From Ascaris suum (taxonomy: Eukaryota; Nematoda; Chromadorea; Rhabditida; Ascarididae): 64,000 nt of DNA. This document shows positions 54,701 through 64,000 of this stretch, one piece after another. How positions within the stretch are numbered: position 1 is the stretch's first letter; each line of letters begins with the position of its first letter. The notes beneath the pieces were generated by a model. It had not been told where the DNA came from and ran no database searches. It was given only the letters and a program-made list of their open reading frames with translations. The DNA lies in NCBI GenBank assembly GCA_013433145.1, contig CM024187.1, forward strand, positions 10,553,326-10,617,325, in the 5' to 3' direction. The translations under genes were made by a program, and so were the position numbers.

Positions 54701-55716
54701 CGAAATCTTCCACCTCCAAAAGTCGACGTTTCTTCACTGGCTCTTTCGACTTTTCGCACAACCTTACTGGTGCCATCTGCCACTCTTCGCCTATTATTGA
54801 AGAAACTCCTCAGAACAGACTAGGGGGACATTGTTGGCACAGTGGTGCGGGTTTTTTGGGAAGCCATGAACCATTTCCTATTTCGTTATATCAGTGGTAT
54901 GTGACACTTCTATTGCGTCTTGCCTGCATGAGACTTGAATGCCAACCAATGTAAATCCCTGGATCATTTCGTAATCCTCTCTCAGTGGACTATCGTCGAG
55001 TTTGCGTCAGATCGTGAAGCTTTGATCTGCAGCAATAGTGGCAGATGAATTGGTAAAACTTACTGCGCTTCCATCACTTGGAGGTCCCAGCAGGCTGTCA
55101 AGCAGTCATGTATTGAAGCTTAGAAATCTTTTCTGCCAGCAGGCTGTCAGGCTATGAATCGCTATTAATAAAACCCGAACTATACTGCTGTTCAATACGT
55201 TCCTACTTCAGGTATCACTCTAAACCAACGTCCACCGCGGTTACATCATAAGTGCTAAGTGCAATATTGAGGAACGTATGGTTTCCATGGTTTCCTGAAC
55301 TTGTCGTCTTACATACAGTACTCATTTATAAGGCATTGATGCGAAATATCTCAGCCTTGCAGATAATGTTTATGATTTACCTGTTGTTGGTTACCATACT
55401 TCTGATCAACATGCTGATTGCTATGATGACGAACACCTATACGGAGGTGAGCGCTAACTCACTTGAATGGTTGCGACAATGGTCGGCCATTATTTTAATG
55501 ATGGAACAAAGCTTCGATCCGGCAACAAGACTCAAATATCAAGCCATTTATTCCATACCTATGGAGGATCGCAAACGTGTCGCCCTCTTACTCAAGCTTC
55601 GTTTTCCGGTTAGTCGTTTTTTAATATCTGCTGTCAGCAGCTACAAGGATTTCAAATACAATTTGATTAATTCATTCAACGGAATCTCTGAACGTTGTAG
55701 AAGGACGTTACGCTAG
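45757..55716 (+). CDS. TRPV cation channel, OSM-9/OCR family
   Basis: Fourteen exons: 45757-45927, 46352-46439, 46628-46753, 47167-47352, 48281-48470, 49074-49227, 50113-50211, 50600-50835, 51633-51795, 52170-52277, 53390-53541, 53807-53916, 54506-54684 and 55363-55716. Phases close to about 771 residues. The N-terminus MGNASS fits an N-myristoylation site. Ankyrin repeats (about 130-345) include [29 protein letters not shown] and [12 protein letters not shown]. The pre-membrane linker has [17 protein letters not shown]1 is about 418-440, TM2 472-492, TM3 513-533, TM4 538-557 ([13 protein letters not shown] follows) and TM5 572-597. The pore region has [15 protein letters not shown] (623-637). 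TM6 has [12 protein letters not shown] (669-680), then a TRP-box-like EWLRQW (689-694). Such channels are sensory cation channels of ciliated neurons and other cells in nematodes. The C-terminal tail (about 75 residues) is short for the family. Exon 4 could instead start at 47152 or 47173; exon 2/3 borders are the least certain. It could be an ocr-type gene; I do not assign which one. Confidence 0.93.
45928..46351 (+). other. TRPV intron 1 with a perfect 20-bp tandem duplication
   Basis: Donor GTATTC, acceptor GATTCCAG. It includes the duplication at 46215-46254. No nested gene is seen. Confidence 0.7.
46215..46254. repeat. Perfect tandem duplication, 2 x 20 bp
   Basis: The unit CAAATAGTTTTACTTAGCAA is present twice head to tail without mismatch, inside TRPV intron 1. 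Perfect identity points to a recent slip or duplication. Confidence 0.95.
52278..53389 (+). other. TRPV intron 10, with ACT/GCT-like degenerate triplets
   Basis: 1.1 kb. Around 52640-53000 there is a compositional bias to ACT, GCT and TTG triplets (repeated CTACTACT, GCTGCTT and CCACTGTTG-like words). This creates spurious Ser/Ala-rich frames on the minus strand. No exon is seen. Confidence 0.6.
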
Positions 55717-56012
55717 CAAAGATGGTCAGAACTACAAGGTTCTAGAAGCTTGTTCCTGAAAGCTTCTTGGTCACAAAATTGTTGATAGGTCATTTTCACC
55801 ACATTTTACAATCATCGTGCTAGTCAAATCATCGTGCTTTTTCTAAAAATAATCGCAGCGACTGACTGGTTAAATTGTTAGGTTCAGGAAGTTCACACTT
55901 GAAAACGGTTGCTGAGACTGATCGTTTGCGATATCCCTTTGCTGTTCAACTCCGTTTATATAAGGAATCCGTTAAACTTATCCGTTGATGAATTCATCTG
56001 TGAAACACACAA

Positions 56013-56018
56013 AATAAA
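56013..56018 (+). promoter_or_regulatory. Likely TRPV poly(A) signal AATAAA
   Basis: A canonical AATAAA lies about 300 bases downstream of the TRPV stop codon at 55714-55716, in an A-rich setting. Distance and position fit a nematode 3' UTR. Confidence 0.55.
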
Positions 56019-56305
56019 AAGAATCAAAATACTGTGGTACAATTTTGAACGACAGCGAAACCAAAGTCAATGATGAGCTTGTTAGCGTTCACTTCAGTGA
56101 AGCTGTAAACAAGAAAATGCAGTCACACTTACGTCGGGTCATTGAGCGCAAAAAAAAAAGGAAAAAAACCAACCAGGGGAAGATGAAGAGCGTTCCTGGC
56201 ACTGAATAGATGCTTACCTTCTCGTTCTTGAAAATTTCAACTATTTTAAAATAAAAAGCTTTCTGCGCTTCGATCGAGGTGTTTACGCCCTCCAGGACCA
56301 CTATA

Positions 56306-56340
56306 CTCCTCTCCTTCCCCTCCTCCCCCCCCCCTCTCCC
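56306..56340. repeat. Polypyrimidine tract with C10 run
   Basis: Thirty-five bases that are almost all C or T, including ten consecutive C. Such tracts can form triplex (H-DNA) structure. No gene border coincides with it. Confidence 0.8.
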
Positions 56341-59314
56341 GTGCACCGCAATTTCAAGCACAATTACTTATTAGTGAACGATGAGGATAGTTTTGAAGTA
56401 CACAAGTGACATGTACCTTTGAAGTTAAATGCGAGAAAAAAGGACTTCCTATAGTGGCCAATTTTTCGTGGCACTCTGTCAAATTTGCATTAAAAAATGC
56501 TATCCGAGAAGTGCACCATAAGAGCAAAATTAGTCGAATAAATGAAGCGCAACTAAATTCAGATGATCGTTATTTAGGTCGATGAGTACGAGGATAAGCG
56601 GAGATTAATAGAGAAGAAGAGAAGGAAATTCAAAGAGGACAAAAGACGAGCCACAATGCTTCCGAGCGCATGTAGCAATGTTGTTGTACGTGCGATGGCT
56701 GCTAATAAATAGTTTCACATGTTCAGATCTCTTTGCAGCCATTGCTCATGTCCGAATTCATTGATATTCGTGAGCCTTTTTTCCGAAACTTTCAGCTTAT
56801 GGCTGATCGCATTTCTCATCTTTGCTCATTCATTTCCTATATGAAATAAACTCCACTAAACATCACATTGAAAATCATGTCTTATTGAAACGGGCTTGAA
56901 AACCACGGCAGATAGCTTCATAATGCCAAAAGAAAAATCTCTGGAAGTAAATGTTCCCGATGGAAGGTGTAACCGGAAATTCACCTATGCTCTCTACGAA
57001 AGAAATTTCTCTCTTGTTAGACGCTACCAGTTGACATAAGCTGAAATTCGTCACATCCGATAGATCAAAATCTCACATTTCTTTCATTCGGCAATGTTAA
57101 CGCTCATTTTTTAACGCCTACAGCTAGCACCAGTCCAATGCGTCAAGTGTTTAAATCACAAGTCTAAAGATGTTGTGTGAACATCGAGTGAGGAATCTTT
57201 TGGGAGCGATTTCATGTGAGCTGAAAAAAAGAGAAAAAAATAACTTTTTTTGGTGCCATAAAAAGCAAAAAGCTTTTATTTAGCCACTCACGTTCGATAA
57301 AACAATTCGCATATTGAAAAATAAAGGCTACTTGTACCAACAAAAAGTGATATGCTGCAGTCAAAGCCGTCATGAGGGAAGCATCGCCCACATTTTTGCT
57401 TGAAAATGAATGAAGTAAACTTGAAATCATGGTTTGAAAAATTGAGGAAGCAAAGTTTGCCTTTATAGTTTAAGAAAACAACATATATTTTAAAAAGAAT
57501 AATTCAATGATAAAAACAAGAAACAGCGAAAAGCCATTTGCCGAAAAACACTGAATTGCAGGTGACATGTCATCGCGCTACTGTCTTTTTCTCGTTTTTT
57601 GCAAAACTTCATAAATTCGATGTCGATGAAAAGAGAATTTCATTTGGAATAAGCAAAATATTTTTGAAATTCTTCACAATCTTGTTTTGCCTATGAAGCA
57701 GCAGACTGAAAATGATACTAAATAATATTTCAAACTCCGACATTGTCTCTTCATTCAGTGAAAATGCTGTGTTACATTTCCATGCCGGCTCATATTCAGT
57801 TCTTCAGTATTCACCATTATTGCTGCTAGTATTTTGCTCTAAAACTTGCAGAGACATCAATGAAACGCACCAGTCGTTGATCGTACCCATCATTAATGGT
57901 ACATTTAAATCCTGAGCGGCTACTCACCTTCCATCAGCAACCTCAGGAGTTTGATGATTTTGTTGCTGCTCGTATCCAACATTGTTCATATCACCTTTAC
58001 ATAGAAAACCATACTATAAAAGATCGGTGGTAAGTGAGCGATTGTATTTCTCCGATTATTCTTTATAACTAATTTTTCATGCGCTGACAAAAGCGGCATT
58101 ACCAAAACTTGGTGCAAACATCCTTCCGCCCACAAATCCTTCTAAAAATTTGTCGGACGCGATTAATGCTCCCACATGAAATGGCCTTTCCTAAAAGCAA
58201 AAGAATTCTTCTTCTTTTCAAGAAAATCAACAACTTACCTTCTAAAATAAAATTCAAACATCAGCGAGATACCTTCGTTGCGATCCGTCCAGAAACACTG
58301 TTTTTTCAAGGCATTAATTCACCACATTAACGAAACCAATAATTGCACACTATCTAGAAATTCTCTTCTCCAACATCAGGCTGGAAAATGGGCCTGAAAT
58401 TTTTGGAATGCAAAAGAAAAGCTCAATGAACCTTCAGCAGTCATTCCACTATAAGAATAGATAGACAAAATTTTGCAACTTTTTCGTATAAAATTATGAC
58501 AATTTTTTATGCAGAAAATATTACAAAGACAGAGTTCCTTTCCGTTTTGAATATTCAGAATTCTTGCAAAGACGATTTCATCCAATTTCTATTCATATAC
58601 TATTTCAGTAATCGCAGCCTTGACACCACTTCAGTCGCCTCTTTAAAAAACGATAAAGGTGATTAAAGTGAACACATTTGTAATCGCAAATGAATATTTG
58701 CAAAATAATCTAGTCATTACAAGTAAAACTAAATTATTTCTACAGAACGTTGAGGGAATTAAGGAATAGTTTGCTACTAGTCGGCTCTTTCGAAAGTAAA
58801 TTCCCATCACATCATAGGAAACTCAAGAGTGCATGCCAAGAGGAGAAGCTCCTATGCACGTATTGACGTATGAACTGTGATTTAGAGTTCTACTACGCGA
58901 ATAGTAGTGAAAAGCTAATTGAGAAACTGGAACGAATACCTATGTCTGGGACTCATCATCTTCCTATGGCCGAACACTAAGCAACAATGTCTGCACACAT
59001 TGTTGGACCACGCAGTAGGATGTTTTTGCTCAATCGATCACAAAATGCGTCCATTCGGCCGGAATCATAACCTGAACATGGAGAAAAGAGTGGGCGTGAA
59101 TTAAGCAGATTGGCTGATTTCACGCGAACTTAGCTCGAGCGACGTGCTGTGCGGTAACTGGTGTAGGCGGAGCAGTTGTGTTGTAAAGTGGATCTCGACG
59201 CTAAAAATGTCTTCTGTTAGCTCTCCGAAAGAGTGTAAAGGCAGCGCCTGAGCCCGTCTCAGCAGCAGTTCGCTCAATCGCTTCTGTTCCAGTCGTCGCT
59301 CTACAGCCACCACT

Positions 59315-60833
59315 ATGGTAAGTTTCCTCGGCCACTTCTACATCACTTTTGAGTCCCACTTTTCCCATCAGATTTCACGATAATGGTACTGTTCATAGAA
59401 AAGACTTCTATTCCTGCTATGATTTCGCCCATTTTGGAGAAATCCTCGAAATGACTCCCCGCGTATGGTATTAGGAGGCCAAAAGCGCAAAAACAATCAA
59501 GAAATTTTTCAATTCGGAAAGAATTACCGCCATTCCGAAGTCCTAAAAGATCTCTTACATATCTTTCCTCAGTTTGGAAATGTTCCATAAACGAAGGTAC
59601 TTAAGGAAAATTCAGAAAATTACTCCCATAGATTGGCATCTAATCTAAGATTGGCTTGTTTTCAGTCGAAAGCCGCGAAGAAGAAGACCACCAAGAAGAG
59701 GTCCGGATCTGAGGCCGCTCAGTTCGACCAGAAGACCATTCAGGAATTCAAAGAGGCATTCGGTATCATGGACCAGAACAAGGATGGCATTATTGACAAA
59801 AACGATCTCAAGGATCTATATGCTTCGATGGGACAGATCGCGTCTGATGCACAAATCGATGCAATGATCAAAGAGGCGCCTGGACCTATTAATTTCACCG
59901 TCTTCCTTACTCTCTTTGGCGAACGATTGACAGGTTCGTCTTCGTTCGGCTATTTCCAAACATCAGACTTGAGGCGTTCCTTCTCTTTCCTGATACAGAA
60001 AGTGCAGAAAAATCTGCCAGTGGCCGCAATTGCTTCTCAAAACAATTTCTGACAGCTATCTTTGATTTCACACGACAACACTGAACGACATTGTGCTCGT
60101 TTGTGACAGCCATTAGTAGTGCTGTAAGACTGAAATTGTTTCAGGAACAGATCCAGAGGCAACAATTATCGGAGCATTCCAAATGTTCGATAAAAAAGAA
60201 ACTGGAAAGATCTCCGAAGATGACCTCATCAAAATCTTGCAAAACAAGAGAGGAGAGCCACTGGATGACGAAGAAATTAAGGCGATGTACAAGGTGAGTT
60301 GCACGATATTGTAGTTGCTTTTGCATTTGACACCTTGCCAATACATTTTATTATTCTTTAAACAAACTCGTACTGCCCTATTCTATGACATGAAAACTAT
60401 CTTATTTATAGCGACTGCTACAAAAAATTAACATACGTTTGAGCCTTCTTCCAAAAGAACGCAAATAACTTCCAGAAGGAACTTTTTGGATGAGTCTGCG
60501 GTTACATTTGCAATGAAGTAGATATACTGTGTTGTGAGGATCGGAGGACGCTCTATAAAGACCCTCTCCCACTTCTCTCCTCATAGCTTTTCCGGAATGA
60601 GTCAAGATTCTTCCTCTATCTTTGATGTTTGTCCCGGCTGAATAGTGCTGCCTAAGAAAGCACTCCGTATAACAGATTAACTGAATGAAATGTGAGGAGA
60701 TGCATAACGAGGCTAAGCAACAACCGGCAAGTGTTTACAGGGCAAGCCACCAATCGACGGTGGAATGGTCGACTACAAAGCATTCGCACATCTCATCACG
60801 ACGGGCGCTCAGGAGGAGCTGGCGCAAGCGTGA
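59315..60833 (+). CDS. mlc-1/mlc-2: Muscle myosin regulatory light chain
   Basis: The regulatory light chain binds the neck of muscle myosin heavy chain and controls contraction in the sarcomere. Four exons: 59315-59317 (the start ATG alone), 59666-59933, 60145-60293 and 60741-60833; stop TGA at 60831-60833. The spliced product is 170 residues, the usual length for the nematode muscle form. It begins [20 protein letters not shown]: a Lys-rich tail with Ser14 and Ser16 after RS as likely kinase targets (by analogy with the vertebrate site). The first EF-hand loop is intact at Asp37 to Asp48 ([12 protein letters not shown]); the later ones are degenerate, as in this family. Other conserved blocks are [36 protein letters not shown] and the end [18 protein letters not shown]. 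Introns are 348, 211 and 447 bp. It is so close to the C. elegans mlc-1/mlc-2 pair, as remembered, that family and tissue are secure. Which of the two it matches cannot be told because they are nearly identical. Confidence 0.98.
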
Positions 60834-63176
60834 ACGACAACAACCTCACATCATTACTACTATCGTGCATGGGAGAGGCGCAACGAAGTACACGTCATTC
60901 CGAGCACACCTGGCGTGTTTGCCCCAACGTCAGGTGATTGTAAGGATCGCTTAAGGGCGCTTTTGCTGTCGGATTACAGAATGCTCGTTCATTCCTTTAC
61001 AAAACCCTCCCTTTCCCTATTCACCAACCTTGAAGCTGAAACAGCAGTTGCAGCTGCTTAGCTGCACTGCTTTTTCACGGGTCCCTCTAGTTTTGGCACA
61101 AAATCACGGCAATGACCATTAAAGCAAGTTAGCAACAGCTTTCTGCGGATCATCGTTCGTAAGGTATCATAAAATAGCGGCCCCCTTTGCAGTCAAGTTT
61201 GGCATTCTCCTCATTGAGTAGCCCGGCAGCACAAGCGACCGTATTTGTACCATGCGATAGTCGATTTGTTTGTGCGTTTGTATGTCATACTAGTTGCTCG
61301 TAGCGAGGCCTCGCCAAGCGACCACACTCCTCCACTCTATTCATGTTCAATGTGTTACATATAAAGTCGCTCTTCTCGTTTCGTTTCCTCACATATCTTC
61401 ATCGCCAACCTGCACTTCAAAAGCATCGACAAAGTAGAGGAATGCTATCATACGGACAGCGCAGGAATTTCAAGGAATACTGTGCTCAAGGAGGCATACA
61501 ACCGTACTCTCGAGCCACTCTTCCCTGGTATTCACCACTCCTATTCCTGCCACTGCGCTATTCTGCTGTACGAAGACTCTCAGAACCGTGAGCGAACCCT
61601 CGCATCCCTGCTCCGCTCCCTCCCATGTCTGTAGAAAGTCATGGAAAAAATACTCGCCCCTCTAGGTTCCTTAAGAAAAACACCTGCCCCTCTCCCATTC
61701 CAATAGGCTATTCCTTCTACCGACCATAAAACGCTGCAAAATGACCCGCTTTAATACGTTCGGAAGGTCATACACAGCTGCTGCCTCTTCATAAAAACTT
61801 CAGCAACAAATTCCGTCTCAACAGCTTACCCATTCTGAAAGTCTTCGGTAAATTACAGCTCGCGGGAGCCTTTTTCCAGATGAGGATCCAGTCACGAGGA
61901 AACTTTAAGAGTCGGAGACGTGATCCCCACCCTTGACTTTCACTGTAGAATTCTGGAATTTCGACGTCTTCCCCGAAGACCTATCCTACTATACATCCGC
62001 TATTTAAAATTGAAAAAAAAAAATCTCTCATCTTTCAGCAATTGTTCGTGACGCGACTTCTCTCTTGCACAATCGGTATGCTTTGCTCATGTGGAAAACG
62101 GTTTTCTTTAGTGTTTCTCGTAGCACACCTAGTCTCGGTGACTTCAGTCCCACTTTCCTCGGCGTCCAATTTGTCGGTGGCTACTTAATATTGGCGACAG
62201 CGAAACTGATGGCTGCTCACTCTTCGAAGCGTTTTTGATGATATCGAAATGCAACAGCCATTGAACCAACTATCTTTCTTTTGGCGGCCACCGATAAAAA
62301 TTTCCTCTGCTATGCGTGTTTCGTTTGTCCTCGATGAATATAGTACCCTAGGAGTTATCTTAGGTATGTGCGTATGATCTTCTTGAGTAATGAAATGCGA
62401 CTGAAGCAAAAGAGTGAGAAAATGAAACGGGTTGCTTCAGGACCACACATATGTATAGAAAACATATTAAGTTAAGCGATAAATCAAGCTAAAGAAATCA
62501 CCTCACTAATAAGAAAACAGAAGAAATTAATCGCCACTTTCAATACTCAGTGAACAGTTTTAGGAGACACTGCATAACTTCAAAGGAAACGGTTTACGAA
62601 AGTGCGGTGAATTTCTCAGAAAAAAAAACTAGTGTTTTCAATTAAGAAATTACAACAAAGATCACAACAATTCTTGAAGAGTATAGATAGGATCGAATCA
62701 TTTCCATTGCGTTATGCAAATTAATACGTGCCAATTTGCTTTTTTTTGCAAGAAAATACGAAATAACATAGATAACAACAACCACCCGAGAGAGTGAACA
62801 AATCAAGCTAAGAATCGCACAAATGAGATCACTACAAAATGAAAGCATTGCAAATAGCAGTTATTCTTGCCCAATTTATAGTCGATAGAAATACTCATTC
62901 GTGTGATAATTCCTTGAAATTGAAAGGGAAAAATACGTGATGAACCACGGGAAATGATTTAGATTTATAGATGCTGCAAGGATTTCTTCCAAAATTACGC
63001 CAATCTCTATAGTTCATATAAGAACACAGGTAAAGAAGCAACAACAGACACAACAAAAACAAGAATTCACTTAAAAAAAAGGAGATGCAAATTTTTCTAA
63101 TTTCCCCAAGGGAAAGAAATGAAGCGAATAGTTGATACTCTCTATATAGTTAAATGATACTCTTTGAAGTGCAAAA

Positions 63177-63182
<6 letters not shown>
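60834..63182. other. Light-chain 3' flank and intergenic sequence
   Basis: A variant poly(A) signal ATTAAA is at 61118-61123. Beyond it I see no gene. Between 61.3 and 62.0 kb the sequence is richer in C, and its short open frames have no recognisable domain. The last kilobase is A-rich and featureless. Confidence 0.55.
61118..61123 (+). promoter_or_regulatory. Possible light-chain poly(A) signal ATTAAA
   Basis: The common variant hexamer ATTAAA lies 285 bases after the light-chain stop. No AATAAA is closer. This is positional evidence only. Confidence 0.3.

Positions 63183-63269
<87 letters not shown>
63183..63269. repeat. (AT)n microsatellite, about 43 units
   Basis: An uninterrupted TA/AT dinucleotide run of about 87 bases between the light-chain and transporter genes. 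Its assembled length is uncertain. Confidence 0.98.
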
Positions 63270-63270
<1 letters not shown>

Positions 63271-63686
63271 GTGACGATCCGCAACTCATGTTACCGCAAT
63301 AATTCCGCATGAACGTTTTGTGAATCATAACAGACAATTTTTTTGGATAGAATGAAATGTTTTGTTAGTTGCGATAGCCCTACACTTCGAAGTGATAACG
63401 GACGCAAGCTTCAGAGTTAAGTTTGCCACGATCTGTGAAACTTCAAAGGGGATTAGTTACTAAAGGACCTGAGAAACGGGAAATCGAAAACTTCAGAACG
63501 CTGCAGCCCTACCTTTTGTGACGTCCACTTAGCAGTCAGGAAATAGCACCACTGCTCACGTTTGGCCAACTGGTTGTGCCCAATAGGAAAAAAGAGGTCG
63601 AGATGGAAAAGCTGAAGCGTTTGTCCCTTTCCAAAGAGTGCTGATCAATGTTGGGTGCGCAGCAGCGCAACCAACTGCCAAGCGAT

Positions 63687-63827
63687 TCAGTCGAAGGTCT
63701 CGCTGAACGGTGTTTGGCCTAAGGCCCACGGCTCATGCTGACCGCTTGCCCATCGCCAATACACAGCCGCACCCAGCGCATAAATCACCGCCGTTAAGTA
63801 GAACACAACGCGCCATTCATTTGCCGA
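63687..63827 (-). CDS. SLC17-type anion/phosphate transporter, last exon only
   Basis: Only the final coding exon is in the window; the gene runs leftward and its upstream exons are to the right of 64000. The exon opens after an acceptor reading AAAGTTGCAG on the minus strand, in phase 0, and encodes 46 residues to a TGA at 63687-63689. The sequence SANEWRVVFYLTAVIYALG gives the last membrane segment of a major-facilitator transporter. The following ASGQHEPWA matches the short SGExQPWA-like tail of the SLC17 family (vesicular glutamate, sialin and sodium-phosphate transporters). These 12-helix proteins move organic or inorganic anions across plasma, lysosomal or vesicle membranes. The substrate cannot be told from this fragment. 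The remaining tail (LGQTPFSETFD) is short. The open frame upstream of the acceptor, to 63914, is intron. Confidence 0.75.
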   Translation of the reverse strand, partial: SANEWRVVFYLTAVIYALGAAVYWRWASGQHEPWALGQTPFSETFD

Positions 63828-64000
63828 CTGCAACTTTGATAATTTTAACGTTCTAAGCAAAAGGTAACTAACAAACCGTGTACAGGTACTGGAACTCTTT
63901 GCAATCCAGGTCACACTGCAGCATTACCACAGCAAAAACACCATAATTTGCTCAGTCATATGGCCACTGCCTGCTCTCTAACGCTATCAACACCCATCTT

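Larger units (their letters stand above)
55717..59314. other. TRPV 3' flank and upstream region of the myosin light chain
   Basis: 3.6 kb. After the TRPV 3' UTR there is a polypyrimidine tract (56306-56340) and then AT-rich sequence without a recognisable gene. The last few hundred bases before 59315 are richer in G+C (for example GTGGGCGTG near 59091) and probably include the light-chain promoter and 5' UTR. CTGTTCCAG at 59284-59292 and CTACAG at 59301-59306 are possible spliced-leader acceptors. Confidence 0.5.

Noticed and set aside
59907..60346. Minus-strand and alternative-frame open frames within the light-chain gene
   Set aside because: Shadows of the light-chain exons and read-through into its introns.
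63828..63914. N-terminal extension of the transporter frame to a methionine at 63914
   Set aside because: A clear acceptor (AAAGTTGCAG) ends at 63828 and the family homology starts just after it; the extension is intron.

Overview
The window is nuclear DNA from a nematode, most probably a clade V (Rhabditina) species and perhaps a strongylid parasite. Every gene I could identify is split by introns with GT..AG (twice GC..AG) borders and short nematode-type acceptors. The proteins are closest to what is known of Caenorhabditis elegans: a muscle regulatory myosin light chain, a calsequestrin, an OSM-9/OCR-type TRPV channel, a rhodopsin-family GPCR and an SLC17-type transporter. Introns are often 1-4 kb and gene density is low (five genes in 64 kb), unlike compact C. 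elegans. I cannot name the species from sequence alone.

Layout: (1) 847-8399 (+), the last three exons of calsequestrin; its 5' exons lie left of the window. (2) 8.4-32.2 kb, a long stretch with no gene I can name. It holds a palindromic TTAA-rich repeat (10.1-10.35 kb), an interrupted protein-like reading frame (10.4-11.0 kb), several exon-like fragments, a 248-bp AT microsatellite (20.73-20.98 kb) and a degenerate tandem repeat with a ~63-bp period (about 25.7-27.8 kb). (3) 32195-40816 (+), a six-exon class A GPCR whose spliced product is 343 residues with all seven helices. (4) 45757-55716 (+), a fourteen-exon TRPV channel of about 771 residues with ankyrin repeats, six membrane segments and a pore. 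(5) 59315-60833 (+), a complete four-exon muscle regulatory myosin light chain of 170 residues. (6) 63687-63827 (-), the last exon of an SLC17-like anion transporter whose remainder lies right of the window.

Functionally the window mixes two muscle genes (calsequestrin stores Ca2+ in the sarcoplasmic reticulum; the light chain regulates myosin) with genes for sensing and signalling (TRPV channel, GPCR). There is no sign of an operon: spacing between genes is 3-24 kb and each gene appears to have its own start region. From memory, csq-1, mlc-1/mlc-2 and ocr-3 are all on the C. elegans X chromosome, so this may be an X-derived block; this is inference. Exon borders were chosen by hand from reading frame, phase and splice consensus, and all phases close without conflict in the GPCR, TRPV and light-chain models. 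I found no convincing tRNA, rRNA, CRISPR array, intact transposon or undescribed gene system.
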